A DNA stretch of 64,000 bases from the NCBI GenBank assembly GCA_003169975.1, contig PNAA01000041.1:62657-126656 (forward strand). Direction: 5' to 3'. A model generated the notes under the pieces. That model saw nothing but the letters and a program-made list of their open reading frames with translations, did no database searches and was not told the DNA's origin. The translations under genes and the position numbers were made by a program. The stretch comes from Spartobacteria bacterium (GTDB taxonomy: Bacteria > Verrucomicrobiota > Verrucomicrobiia > Chthoniobacterales > UBA10450). This document shows positions 9,005 to 17,043 of the stretch, one piece after another. Each line of letters begins with the position of its first letter. Positions within the stretch are counted from its first letter, which is position 1.

Positions 9005-9928
9005 ATGAAAGCATCGGGCTCGCCGCACGAAACCTCCGCGCTCATTGCCGGCGTGGCCGCGTTCGTCACCTGGGGATTGGTGCCCGTCTATTGGAAGCTG
9101 CTTCGCTTCGTTCCCGCGACCGAAATTCTCGCGCACCGCTTCGTCTGGACTTGTGTGTTCATGGTCCTGCTCCTGAGCTGGCAAGGGCGCTGGCCGGAAG
9201 TGCTCGCCAACGTGCGCTCGCGCCGGACCGCGTTGTATTGCGCCGGGAGCGGATTCGCCATCGCGATCAACTGGTTCGTTTTCATCTGGGCGGTGAACGC
9301 CGGACACGTGCTCGAGACGAGCCTCGGATATTTCATGTCGCCCCTCGTCAACGTGCTCCTCGGCGCGATCTTCCTGCGCGAGCGCCTGACGCGGCCCCAG
9401 CTCATCTCGGTGCTGCTCGCGAGCGGCGCGGTCGGTTATCTGACCTTCGGTTTCGGGCGCCTGCCCTGGGTGGCTCTCACTCTCTGCTCGTCGTTTGGGT
9501 TGTACGGGCTTTTGCGCAAAGTGTCGGGCGCTGCGTCCATCCCGGGGCTTTTCCTCGAGACCACGGTTCTCTTCCCGCTTGCGCTCGGTTTCCTGTTCTA
9601 TCTCGGACGGACGCACGCGCTGCATTTCAGCGTGGCGGCGCCGGGCGTCTCGCTGCTCTTGATCAGCACCGGCATCGTGACTGGTGCGCCCCTGCTCTGG
9701 TTCGCCTACGCGGCACGCCACCTTCGCCTAACGACGATCGGCTTTCTCCAATACCTCTCGCCGAGCTGCACTTTTTTCCTCGGCGTCTTCGCTTTTCATG
9801 AGCCGTTTCGTCGCGCGCAGATGGTCACCTTCGGGCTCATCTGGATCGCGCTCGCCATTTTCACGGCGGATGCCGTGACGCGCTGGCGCTCGATCAAGAC
9901 GGGAACATTGCGACCGGTCGAGCTGTAG
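9005..9928 (+). CDS. rarD: RarD-type EamA-family membrane transporter
   Basis: A 307 aa, very hydrophobic protein with about ten membrane helices in two halves. The N-terminus (FVTWGLVPVYWKLLRFVPATEILAHR) is the hallmark of RarD, the chloramphenicol-sensitive protein family, a subgroup of the drug/metabolite transporter superfamily; the C-terminal half has GAPLLWFAYAARHLRLTTIGFLQY. The transported compound is unknown. The ATG start follows a short divergent intergenic region shared with the SNF2 gene. Its stop codon TAG lies in the first bases of the following REP-like element (CTGTAGACG), so the last Leu-stop is repeat-derived. Confidence 0.9.
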   Translation: MKASGSPHETSALIAGVAAFVTWGLVPVYWKLLRFVPATEILAHRFVWTCVFMVLLLSWQGRWPEVLANVRSRRTALYCAGSGFAIAINWFVFIWAVNAGHVLETSLGYFMSPLVNVLLGAIFLRERLTRPQLISVLLASGAVGYLTFGFGRLPWVALTLCSSFGLYGLLRKVSGAASIPGLFLETTVLFPLALGFLFYLGRTHALHFSVAAPGVSLLLISTGIVTGAPLLWFAYAARHLRLTTIGFLQYLSPSCTFFLGVFAFHEPFRRAQMVTFGLIWIALAIFTADAVTRWRSIKTGTLRPVEL

Positions 9929-10030
9929 ACGCTTCGCTGTGCGAAGCGCGGGAGAAGCCGCGCCCGAGAGAAAGGCGCAGGGGAACCATCATATCGAGAG
10001 TCGCGCCTCCCACAGGGAGGCGTCTACAGC
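9923..10030. repeat. REP-like element, GTAGACG family, copy 1
   Basis: CTGTAGACG (9923-9931) and the inverse CGTCTACAG (10021-10029) bound the element. Just inside the left end is the hairpin GCTTCGCTGTGCGAAGC. Related copies lie at 28981-29063 and 32170-32315. The left end provides the rarD stop codon. Confidence 0.75.
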
Positions 10031-10061
10031 CGCAGAGCGGTTCTGTGGTATGCTCGCCGCG

Positions 10062-10586
10062 ATGTGGACCGAAGATGACTTTCAATACGCGATCGAGAAC
10101 ACGGAAGTGATCCTCGCGCCGGAGGGGAAGATCGCGACCTTCGGCCACACCAGTTTCCGGTTTTATCTGATCAGCGAGCTGATGGACCAGGTGAACGAAG
10201 TGCGGGTGCGCGATGGGCGGATTCACGCCGAGCGTCCACAGATTCTCACGGCGAACCATTACTCGCGGCTCCTGCTCGAGGGTTTCGGCGAAAAGGCCGA
10301 ACGCTACATCGAGCAGTTGCGCGCGCACGCGCAGAAGTTCGCGGTGGTGCGCTACGGATTCCAATTCCGCAAAACCGACGTCATGGAAAAAACGGTGCGC
10401 GCTTCGCTGGCCTCGGTCATCGAGCAAACGAAGGCGCAGGTGGAGCGATCGGACGAACCGCTCAGCGCCGTGATTCAAGGCGTCGACGACGCCTGGGAAG
10501 TCTGCCTGCTCAAATTCACGATCGATCTCATCGAACGCTCGTCCGGCGGCAATCTCGGAGACTTTCGACGCCGGGGATTGATGTAA
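10062..10586 (+). CDS. Conserved hypothetical protein, about 174 aa
   Basis: The frame starts at ATG 10062 (MWTEDDFQYAIENTEVI) or at an in-frame ATG four codons earlier (10050). The protein is mixed alpha/beta and soluble, with FGHTSFRFYLISELMDQVNEV early and a helical C-terminal half (VMEKTVRASLASVIEQTK, WEVCLLKFTIDLIERS). There is no signal peptide or membrane segment, and I do not recognise a family or active-site motif. A decayed fragment of a second copy, matching the part around LSAVIQGVDDAWEVCLL, lies about 1.4 kb downstream at 11938-12014, so the gene was once duplicated here and at least one copy is under no selection. Confidence 0.75.
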   Translation: MWTEDDFQYAIENTEVILAPEGKIATFGHTSFRFYLISELMDQVNEVRVRDGRIHAERPQILTANHYSRLLLEGFGEKAERYIEQLRAHAQKFAVVRYGFQFRKTDVMEKTVRASLASVIEQTKAQVERSDEPLSAVIQGVDDAWEVCLLKFTIDLIERSSGGNLGDFRRRGLM

Positions 10587-10700
10587 AGGGCCGCAGCTTA
10601 TTCTGGCCGCCAAAGGCTGCCGCTTCGCTACCCGGCCGAGTAACTGTTTCGTTACGTTTGGCCGATTGATTATCATGTCCCGACGAAGGACGATCTCGCC

Positions 10701-11927
10701 ATGAAAGAAACACATCCGCTCCTTTTGGTTGATCCCGTTTCGCGTGTCGCCACACCCGTCGTCAACACCGGGTCCAGACTGCTCCTGGCCGGTGTCATCC
10801 TTTGCTGCGCCATTTGCTTTCCGGCCAGCATCCGGGCGGGTGAAACGAGACAGAGACCTGCGGTCGGCGTTACCGGAGTGATCGTTCAAAGCAGGTTCGG
10901 CGGGCAGATCTTTGGCTACGACATCGACGCGACCGGGACGGAAGGCGTTTTGTGCGAGGCACAGACGCTGCAGGGCGGCCTCGTCCTCGCGGCAGTCGAG
11001 ACATTCGATCAAAGCACCGGCCGGATTCTCAAGGTCCTCGCCAAAAGCATGGATCAAGGCAGTGACTTCATCACCCTGGGCGTGATTGGCAACTCAGTGG
11101 GCTTGGTCGAACGCGAGCATGTGAAGGCTTTGTTCAAAGTCATCCGCACCTTCTCGGTGATCAATCCGCTCGACACCAACCGGTTCAACGCGGTCTGGAC
11201 TCCGCCGGTCGGAACGGGTCACCTCGTTGAGGAGGTCAGCCGCAATCAAGGGACACCCAATGTCGCGGTCTGGGCGGAAGACATCACCAGTAATTTTCAA
11301 CCGTTCGTGTTCAGCTCAAATGTCGCGGCTAATACCTTTGGGCTGGTGGTAACTATCACTGATCAGGATTTCACCTCCGGCGGCAACCCCGGGCTGGCCT
11401 ATGACCCCGTGAATAACCGTGCCATCCTCGGGCACGCCACCCTCGGCAATCCTTTTGTTCCCGGCAAAATCGCCACTGTTAATCTCGCCACTGGCGTTTT
11501 CACCAAGTTCACCGGGGTCGGGCTCGGTGATGTCAATGGCATGGCCTACGATCCGGTGACTGGCACTGCCTGCACGACGAGCGAAATCGACTTTAGCGTG
11601 GAGTTCTACAATATCGCCACCCAAACTGGATTCGCTGAAACGCTCCCGGGCGCGCAGAATCAATTCTACAGCGGGGCCGACGTGGAGTTCGATCCGGTGA
11701 ACCGGCTCTTCCTCGTGGCCCAGCCTAACTCGAGCACGGCGTCGAGCGGCAGCAGCATTCACGTCTACGATGTTTCCGGCAACCTGATCGAGTCGATCAA
11801 TGGCTTGAGTTTCTCGAATGCCTTTAATGTCGTCGCGGCGCACATCGCCCTGAACCCAGGTAAGCGCCTGGGCTTTATCGACGGCCCGGACGCGGGCGTG
11901 ACGCAGGTTCAATCGTTCACCTATTGA
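10701..11927 (+). CDS. Secreted beta-propeller-like protein, 408 aa
   Basis: Starts at ATG 10701. A hydrophobic segment LLLAGVILCCAICFPASIRAG (about residues 29-49) acts as a signal peptide ahead of an extracytoplasmic domain of beta-rich repeats: PGLAYDPVNNRAILGH, VNGMAYDPVTGTACTT and GADVEFDPVNRLFLVAQ share an 'x-YDP-V-x-R' pattern, as in strand-rich WD/NHL-type propellers. No enzymatic motif is visible. It lies between an intact hypothetical gene and a fragment of a second copy of that gene. No GCCTAACGA motif is present anywhere between 9,735 and 15,526, which could mean the stretch was acquired later. Function unknown. Confidence 0.75.
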   Translation: MKETHPLLLVDPVSRVATPVVNTGSRLLLAGVILCCAICFPASIRAGETRQRPAVGVTGVIVQSRFGGQIFGYDIDATGTEGVLCEAQTLQGGLVLAAVETFDQSTGRILKVLAKSMDQGSDFITLGVIGNSVGLVEREHVKALFKVIRTFSVINPLDTNRFNAVWTPPVGTGHLVEEVSRNQGTPNVAVWAEDITSNFQPFVFSSNVAANTFGLVVTITDQDFTSGGNPGLAYDPVNNRAILGHATLGNPFVPGKIATVNLATGVFTKFTGVGLGDVNGMAYDPVTGTACTTSEIDFSVEFYNIATQTGFAETLPGAQNQFYSGADVEFDPVNRLFLVAQPNSSTASSGSSIHVYDVSGNLIESINGLSFSNAFNVVAAHIALNPGKRLGFIDGPDAGVTQVQSFTY

Positions 11928-11937
11928 AACGCCGGTC

Positions 11938-12014
11938 GAGCGCGCCGGAGAGTCGCTCAGCGCGGTGATTTCAAGGCGTCGAGGACGCTGGGAGGTTTGC
12001 CTGCTCAGGTTCTA
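11938..12014 (+). pseudogene. Remnant of a second copy of the 10062-10586 gene
   Basis: The sequence here aligns with 10443-10519 of the upstream gene across about 77 bases, sharing blocks such as CTCAGCGC, GTGATT, CAAGGCGTCGA and TGCCTGCTCA, with scattered substitutions, one inserted T and one deleted base. Translated in patches it reads ESLSAVI and WEVCLLRFY, like LSAVI and WEVCLLKFT in the intact gene. The indels and lack of flanking homology show a decayed paralogue. Confidence 0.7.
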
Positions 12015-12113
12015 CGCGCATCAAAGGCAATTGGGAGTGGGTCAGCCTTGCAGTGCCGTCTGGCTCCATTCAGCGTTCCTCCAGCCCCGCGCCGCCACGG
12101 CGACGGATTCATC

Positions 12114-14043
12114 TTACTCAGCTGCCGCTCCGGTGCGCCCGCCGAGATTCGCGATCGCGGCGATGAGCTCCTGCGGTTCGACCGGTTTTGAGAGATGAAC
12201 CTGATAACCGGCCGGCATGGCGCGGGTGCGATCCTCCGAGCGCGCGAAGGCGGTGAGCGCGATGGCGGGAATCTTCGCGCTTGGCGCCGAGCGCGCCCGC
12301 AGCTCGCGCATCATCTCAAGACCGTGTTTATCCGGCATGCCGATGTCGCTGACGATGACATCGAGCGGTTGTTCGCTCACGAGCCGCAAACCGTCGGCCG
12401 CCGAGGAAGCGAGCACCACCTCGGCTTTGCACTCCTTCAATAGCCGGCGCACCAATTCGAGCGAGTCGTGCTCATCGTCCACCACCAAGACGCGCACGCC
12501 ATTCAATCGCACATTCACCGACCAACCATCGTGCTGGCTCGCGGAGGGATGGACACGGACTGAGTCGCTCTGCCGGAGCAATGTCAAAGGCAGCGCGACC
12601 GTAAAGGCGGAGCCCTTGCCACGGCCTTCGCTTTCCACCCGCACACTGCCACCATGGAGTTCGACCAGATTCCTCACGATCGATAGCCCCAGACCGAGGC
12701 CGCCGTGGCGCCGCGTCTGCGAGGGGTCCTGCTGCCGGAAACGATCGAAGACATAAGGCAGGAATTCCGGCGAAATCCCTTCGCCGTTGTCGCTCACGAC
12801 GATTTCCACATGCGAGTTCACCCGCTTCAGGACGACGCTCACTCTCCCGCCTTTGGGAGTGAACTTGATCGCGTTGGCGAGCAGATTCCAAAGAACCTGC
12901 TGCAGCCGCGCCGGATCGCCGGAGATCGGTTCCACCGGGTCGAGCACGTTTGTGATCCTGACCTGCCTGGCGGCGGCGGTGGGTCGGAGTGCGTCGACAG
13001 CCGATTCGATGACCGCGACGAGATCAGTTGGTTGGACATCGAGCCGGGTTTTACCGGAAATGATCCGGCTCATCTCAAACAGATCTTCGATGATGCGCGT
13101 CTGCGCACGCGCGTTGCGCTCGATCGTCTCGAGGCCTTCGCGCATGGTCGTCTCGTCGTCATCGCCCGCGCGCAGGAGTTGGGCCCAGCCGAGGATGGCG
13201 TTGAGCGGCGTGCGCAACTCGTGGGAAACGGTGGCGAGAAACTCGTCCTTCAAGACACTGGCGCGCTCGGCCTCCGACCGCGCGGCACGCTCACTCTCAA
13301 GCAGGCGGTGGCGTTCCTCGGCGTGTTCGCGCTGCTCGGTGATATCGGTATTGGAGCCAAACCAGAGAGCGGCCTTACCGTCGGCATCGCGCAAGGGCAT
13401 GGCGCGGGAAAGAAACCAGCGGTAAGCGCCATCATGCCGACGCAGGGGAAAGGTGTGCTCCCACGGCTCGTCCGTTCGCAGCGCGTGTTTCCACGTTTTG
13501 ATGACTCCGGGCAGCAAGGCCGGATCGTGCACTTTTGCCAGCCCCAGCCGTCCATTTCCGCCAGCGCAGCCCGGTATATTCAAACCACCGTCGATTGTAC
13601 CAAAAGATGTGACCGTCCGGCCGCGCCATCCAAGTCAGTTGGGGAATATTATCCGCGAGATAACGAAAGCGCGCTTCGCTTTCGGCCGGCTTCGCGCCGA
13701 GCGCGACCGACTCGAGTCGCGCCCAGTGCGCCCGCCGAACCGCCCAGACGATCAGCACGCAGGTAAGCAGGAAGAAGCTGAGATTAAGCAACTCGCCCCG
13801 GTCGAATGCCATGGGATTCTCGCCCATCCAGAGCGGCGCGAGAAAAAACGACAGGGCCGACGTGACGACCCCGGCGGAGGTCCCGCCCCAAAGCGCGGCC
13901 ACGATGATGGCGGGGATGAAAGTCAGGAACGGAATCCCCGTTCCGACAAAGCGAAAAAGAACCGCGCGCACCAGAGCAGCGGCGAGCGCGGCGACGACTC
14001 CGATCGAAATAATGCGGAATCGTTCCCTCGTCAGGTTGGTCAC
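12114..14043 (-). pseudogene. Hybrid sensor histidine kinase with receiver domain, frameshifted in its PAS domain
   Basis: From ATG at 14043: four hydrophobic segments ([20 protein letters not shown] onward), then a PAS domain ([30 protein letters not shown]). The frame then breaks. A short piece in a second frame (MDGWGWQK) and then a third frame ([18 protein letters not shown]) continue the PAS domain, followed by HisKA with ATVSHELRTPLN, a HATPase_c domain (NLLANAIKF, DNGEGI, GLGLGLSIV) and a C-terminal receiver (VLVVDDEHD, DVIVSDIGMPD, LSKP). Two indels, near 13561-13566 and near 13530, account for the breaks. All catalytic motifs are otherwise present, so decay is recent or the indels are sequence errors. 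It would have been an inner-membrane sensor. Confidence 0.8.
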
Positions 14044-14139
14044 AGCGGTTCAGTCTCCGTCACCTTGAATCGCATGGGAACCGCCCCCAGCGCGTATCGC
14101 TAAATGGAGGGCGGCCTCGGTCGGGCGGCCGACGACCGC

Positions 14140-14170
14140 GCTAGCTGTGATGTTTCAATAGGTTGTTCAT
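14140..14170. repeat. IS left end: 6-bp target duplication plus left terminal inverted repeat
   Basis: Target copy GCTAGC (14140-14145) is followed by the 25-bp left terminal repeat (14146-14170), starting TGTGATGTTTCAATAGG. It matches the inverse of the right end at 19 of 25 positions. Confidence 0.7.
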
Positions 14171-15184
14171 GCGGGGAAGGATTTGAGAGAGTGGAGGGTG
14201 TGAAAACATCCAAAGCATCCAAACCAACCCGCACATGAACGTGCATCACAATGCGCGGCTCACGGCGCGGGGTCGAGAACGAATCGTGCGCGCCATCCTT
14301 GGCGCGCCAACTCAGCGTCAAAACCGGCGCGCTCCAGGTCGGCCTCTCCGAGCGCAGTGTGCGTAAAGGGCTGGCCCGCTTCCGCAGCGAAGGGGTGGCG
14401 GGCCTGCGCGATCGCTCATCCCGACCGCAGGAGAGTCCGCGCCAGACTCCGGCCGGCCCAAGTCGCCGTCGTCCTGGCTTTGCGCCGCTGGCGTCTGCCG
14501 GGCTTCCAGATCGCCCCCCAGAGCGCGCTCTCCCGCGCCACCGTCTCACGGCTCTTGCGCCGTCACGGTCTCGCGCGGTGGCGGGATCTCGAATCCGCTC
14601 CGCCGGTCGTGCGCTACCAGCGCCAGCTCCCGGGCGAGTTGCTCCACTTCGATATTAAGAAGTTGGGGCGCATCGTACGGCCCAGCCACCGTGTCACGCA
14701 CGATCGGCGCGATCAGGTCCGCGGGGCCGGGATGGGAATATGTCCATGTCTGCATCGACGACGCTTCCCGGCTCGCCTTTGCTCAAATCATGCCTGACGA
14801 AAGCCAACACAGTGCGCTCCTCTTCCTCGAGCGCGCTCTGGCTTACTTCGCCTCTCTGGGCATCAAAGCGCGCGCCCTGATGAGCGATAACGGCTCCTGC
14901 TATCGCTCTCATCTCTTGCGCGCCGCTGGCCAGCGTCACCGCTTGCGTCACCTCTTTACCCGACCCTACACTCCCCGCACTAATGGCAAAGCCGAACGCT
15001 TCATCCAAACTTCCTGACAGCGAATGGGCCTACGCTGCCATCTACTCCCACTCCGCCCATCGCGCCGCTCATCTCCAACCCTGGCTCCAGCGCTACAACT
15101 GCCATCGCCCGCACTCCCCCCTTCAGCACCAACCGCCCATCTCAAAACTCAATCTGACTATGAATAACCTCTTGAGCCTCCACA
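14146..15184 (+). mobile_element. Degenerate IS481-family insertion sequence, 1,039 bp
   Basis: Bounded by 25-bp imperfect terminal inverted repeats (14146-14170 and 15160-15184, 19 of 25 matches, both beginning TGTG) and flanked by GCTAGC on the left and CCTAGC on the right, a 6-bp duplication with one mismatch. IS481 itself is about this size and duplicates a 6-bp NCTAGN target, so ends, length and target agree. The single transposase frame inside is broken several times. The element contains no GCCTAACGA motif. It lies between the histidine kinase pseudogene and the GT2 gene. Confidence 0.85.
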
Positions 15185-15189
15185 CCTAG
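14235..15189 (+). pseudogene. IS481-family transposase, multiply frameshifted
   Basis: Pieces in order: MNVHHNARLTARGRERIVR (from ATG 14235), then GLSERSVRKGLARFRSEG and LRDRSSRPQ in another frame (helix-turn-helix part), then SRATVSRLLRRHGLARW and LLHFDIKKLGRI in a third frame, then YVHVCIDDASRLAFAQI, ALMSDNGSCY and TNGKAERFIQT, and finally WAYAAIYSHSAHR and YNCHRPHSPL. The DDE catalytic residues (Asp in FDIKK, Asp in MSDNG, Glu in KAERF) are recognisable, but at least four frame changes mean no functional protein. The last frame's stop TAG (15187-15189) lies outside the IS, inside the duplicated CTAG target. Confidence 0.85.
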
Positions 15190-15190
15190 C
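15160..15190. repeat. IS right end: right terminal inverted repeat plus target duplication
   Basis: Right terminal repeat 15160-15184 (ATGAATAACCTCTTGAGCC onward, ending CACA) followed by CCTAGC (15185-15190), the partner of GCTAGC on the left. Confidence 0.7.
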
Positions 15191-15233
15191 GGCGGTCGAC
15201 GGTTTCTGCAACGCCCCCAAGGCGCGTCAAGTC

Positions 15234-15944
15234 CTACGCCGTCTTCTCGTAGCGCCGCATTAGCCGAAAGAACCGGATCGTGTCGCGCACCGGGTGGATG
15301 CTACTCAGTTCGTCGGAGTAGATCGTGCTGATCGGCACGGAGGCGATTCGGAATCCCGCGCGGCTGGCGATGATGAGCATTTCGGTTTCGTAATCGAAAC
15401 GACTCGTGCCCGCGAGGAGATGGGGAACGAGCGTCCGATGGATCATGCGATAGCCGCATTGCGTATCGGGCACCTGCTGCCCGCAGAGCCGGCTGATGCG
15501 CCGGCTCACGTAGCGGTTGACCGTCCGCCTAACGAAAGGCATGTGACGCACATCGTGCATCCGGGTGCCGATGAAAAGGCTCGCCTCACTCGCCGCTGCG
15601 GCGGCGAAAAAGCGGCTGATTTCCTCCGGCAAATGCTGGCCGTCGGCGTCGAAGAGGAGGACGAATTCGATCTCTGCTTGCGCGAGCCAATGACGCAAAC
15701 CGGTCTTGATCGCCTCCCCTTTCCCGCGGTTCTCAGGGTGCATGATGACTTCGGCGCCGCCCTCGCGCGCACGCGCTGCGGTCGCGTCGCCCGAGCCATC
15801 GTCGATCACCACGACGCGATCGATTTGCGCGCAGGCGCGCTCCGCGACCCCACGCACGTGCGCCTCCTCGTGGTAGGCCGGAATGACGGCGGCGACATTG
15901 GTCCGATCCAGCGGCCGACCGGCTTTCGGCACTCCGCTCTCCAT
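15234..15944 (-). CDS. Family 2 glycosyltransferase, 236 aa
   Basis: A GT-A fold enzyme of the dolichol-phosphate mannosyltransferase/polyprenyl glycosyltransferase type. Visible features: AAVIPAYHEEAHV (strand 1 and nucleotide site), VVVIDDGSGDAT, the LLFDADGQH metal-binding DxD-type motif, and the C-terminal CGYRMIHRTL and FDYETEMLI acceptor-site motifs. No transmembrane tail, so it is probably a peripheral membrane enzyme. It acts on an activated sugar and a polyprenyl or other acceptor that cannot be specified. The ATG at 15944 begins two bases past the lipA stop, so the two are co-transcribed. One GCCTAACGA copy (15527) reads as TCGTTAGGC in the coding strand. Confidence 0.88.
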   Translation of the reverse strand: MESGVPKAGRPLDRTNVAAVIPAYHEEAHVRGVAERACAQIDRVVVIDDGSGDATAARAREGGAEVIMHPENRGKGEAIKTGLRHWLAQAEIEFVLLFDADGQHLPEEISRFFAAAAASEASLFIGTRMHDVRHMPFVRRTVNRYVSRRISRLCGQQVPDTQCGYRMIHRTLVPHLLAGTSRFDYETEMLIIASRAGFRIASVPISTIYSDELSSIHPVRDTIRFFRLMRRYEKTA

Positions 15945-15946
15945 CG

Positions 15947-16834
15947 CTAGCGGACGACCGGATGAAAATCCGCCGCGTGATAGGAGCTGCGGACAAGCGG
16001 CCCGGAGGCGACGTGAGCGAAGCCCTTGCCACGCGCGATGTCGCCGTAGAGATCGAACTGCTCCGGCGTGACGTAATCGATGACCGGGAGGTGATTCGGC
16101 GTCGGGCGCAGATATTGGCCTAACGTCAGCACCTGGCAGCCGACTTCGCGCAAGTCGTCCATCGCCTGGAAAAGTTCCGATTCCGTTTCGCCCAGACCGA
16201 GCATGACGCCGCTTTTCGTCACGATGTCGGGCGAAAGTTCCTTGGCGCGCCGCAGGACCTGGAGTGAAGTGCGGTACTTGGCGCGCGAACGAACGGCCGG
16301 CGTGAGGCGCTCGACCGTCTCCAGGTTGTGATTGAAAATTTCGGGCGCGGCATCGAGCACGAGATGGATGCACCACTCCTGCGCGTGAAAATCCGGAACG
16401 AGCACTTCGATGACGATCGACGGATCCATCGCGCGGATGGCGCGAATGGTGCGCGCGAAATGTTCGGCGCCGCCGTCCTTCAGGTCGTCGCGCGAAACGG
16501 CGGTAATGACGACATGTTTGAGTTTCAAACGGCGGACCGCTTCCGCGACGCGTTGCGGCTCGTCTTCCTCGAGGTCAAAAGGCTTCGCCGTGGTGACCGC
16601 GCAAAATCCGCAGGCGCGGGTGCAGCGCTCGCCGGCGATCATCATGGTGGCGGTACCATGGCTCCAGCATTCCCAGCGGTTCGGGCATTGCGCGCTCTCG
16701 CAAACGGTGTGCAGGCGCAGGTCGGAAATAAGCGCCTTGGTCGAAAAAAAGACAGGGTTGGAGGGCAGCCTCACCTTTATCCAGGGCGGTTTCTGCGCCT
16801 GGTGCAAGGCGGGATCGATTTTGGCGCAGGACAT
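15947..16834 (-). CDS. lipA: Lipoyl synthase
   Basis: Radical SAM enzyme that inserts two sulfurs into octanoyl groups on the lipoyl domains of E2 subunits and GcvH. The 295 aa protein has both iron-sulfur motifs: the auxiliary-cluster cysteines in CESAQCPNRWECW (about residues 45-57) and the radical SAM motif CTRACGFC (about 71-78), plus VRSSYHAA with the conserved C-terminal Ser that ligates the auxiliary cluster. The ATG at 16834 gives a normal-length N-terminus. It is the first gene of a pair with the GT2 and is divergent from the autotransporter-like gene. No lipB is visible in the window. Confidence 0.96.
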   Translation of the reverse strand: MSCAKIDPALHQAQKPPWIKVRLPSNPVFFSTKALISDLRLHTVCESAQCPNRWECWSHGTATMMIAGERCTRACGFCAVTTAKPFDLEEDEPQRVAEAVRRLKLKHVVITAVSRDDLKDGGAEHFARTIRAIRAMDPSIVIEVLVPDFHAQEWCIHLVLDAAPEIFNHNLETVERLTPAVRSRAKYRTSLQVLRRAKELSPDIVTKSGVMLGLGETESELFQAMDDLREVGCQVLTLGQYLRPTPNHLPVIDYVTPEQFDLYGDIARGKGFAHVASGPLVRSSYHAADFHPVVR

Positions 16835-17043
16835 GTCTGCGAAAAGTAGTGCAGCGTTAGAGAGTTGAAAAGCTAAAGCATGGAGAACTTCGGCACTCAG
16901 GCGGCAACTATTTTCCTTTTAAAGCAATCGGGCTCCGATACGCTCTGCTTCAAGAGTTCCCTATGGCCAACGAGAGAACATTATCAGGGCTGGAGGTGGC
17001 GAAAGCGCCTCGCTCATCTCCCACTCGAATTTCGTTGCCCTTC

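Noticed and set aside
5834-9721. A longer minus-strand frame reaching 9721 upstream of the SNF2 start
   Set aside because: The part before 8902 overlaps rarD on the other strand and has shadow-type composition; the SNF2 family text starts near 8902.
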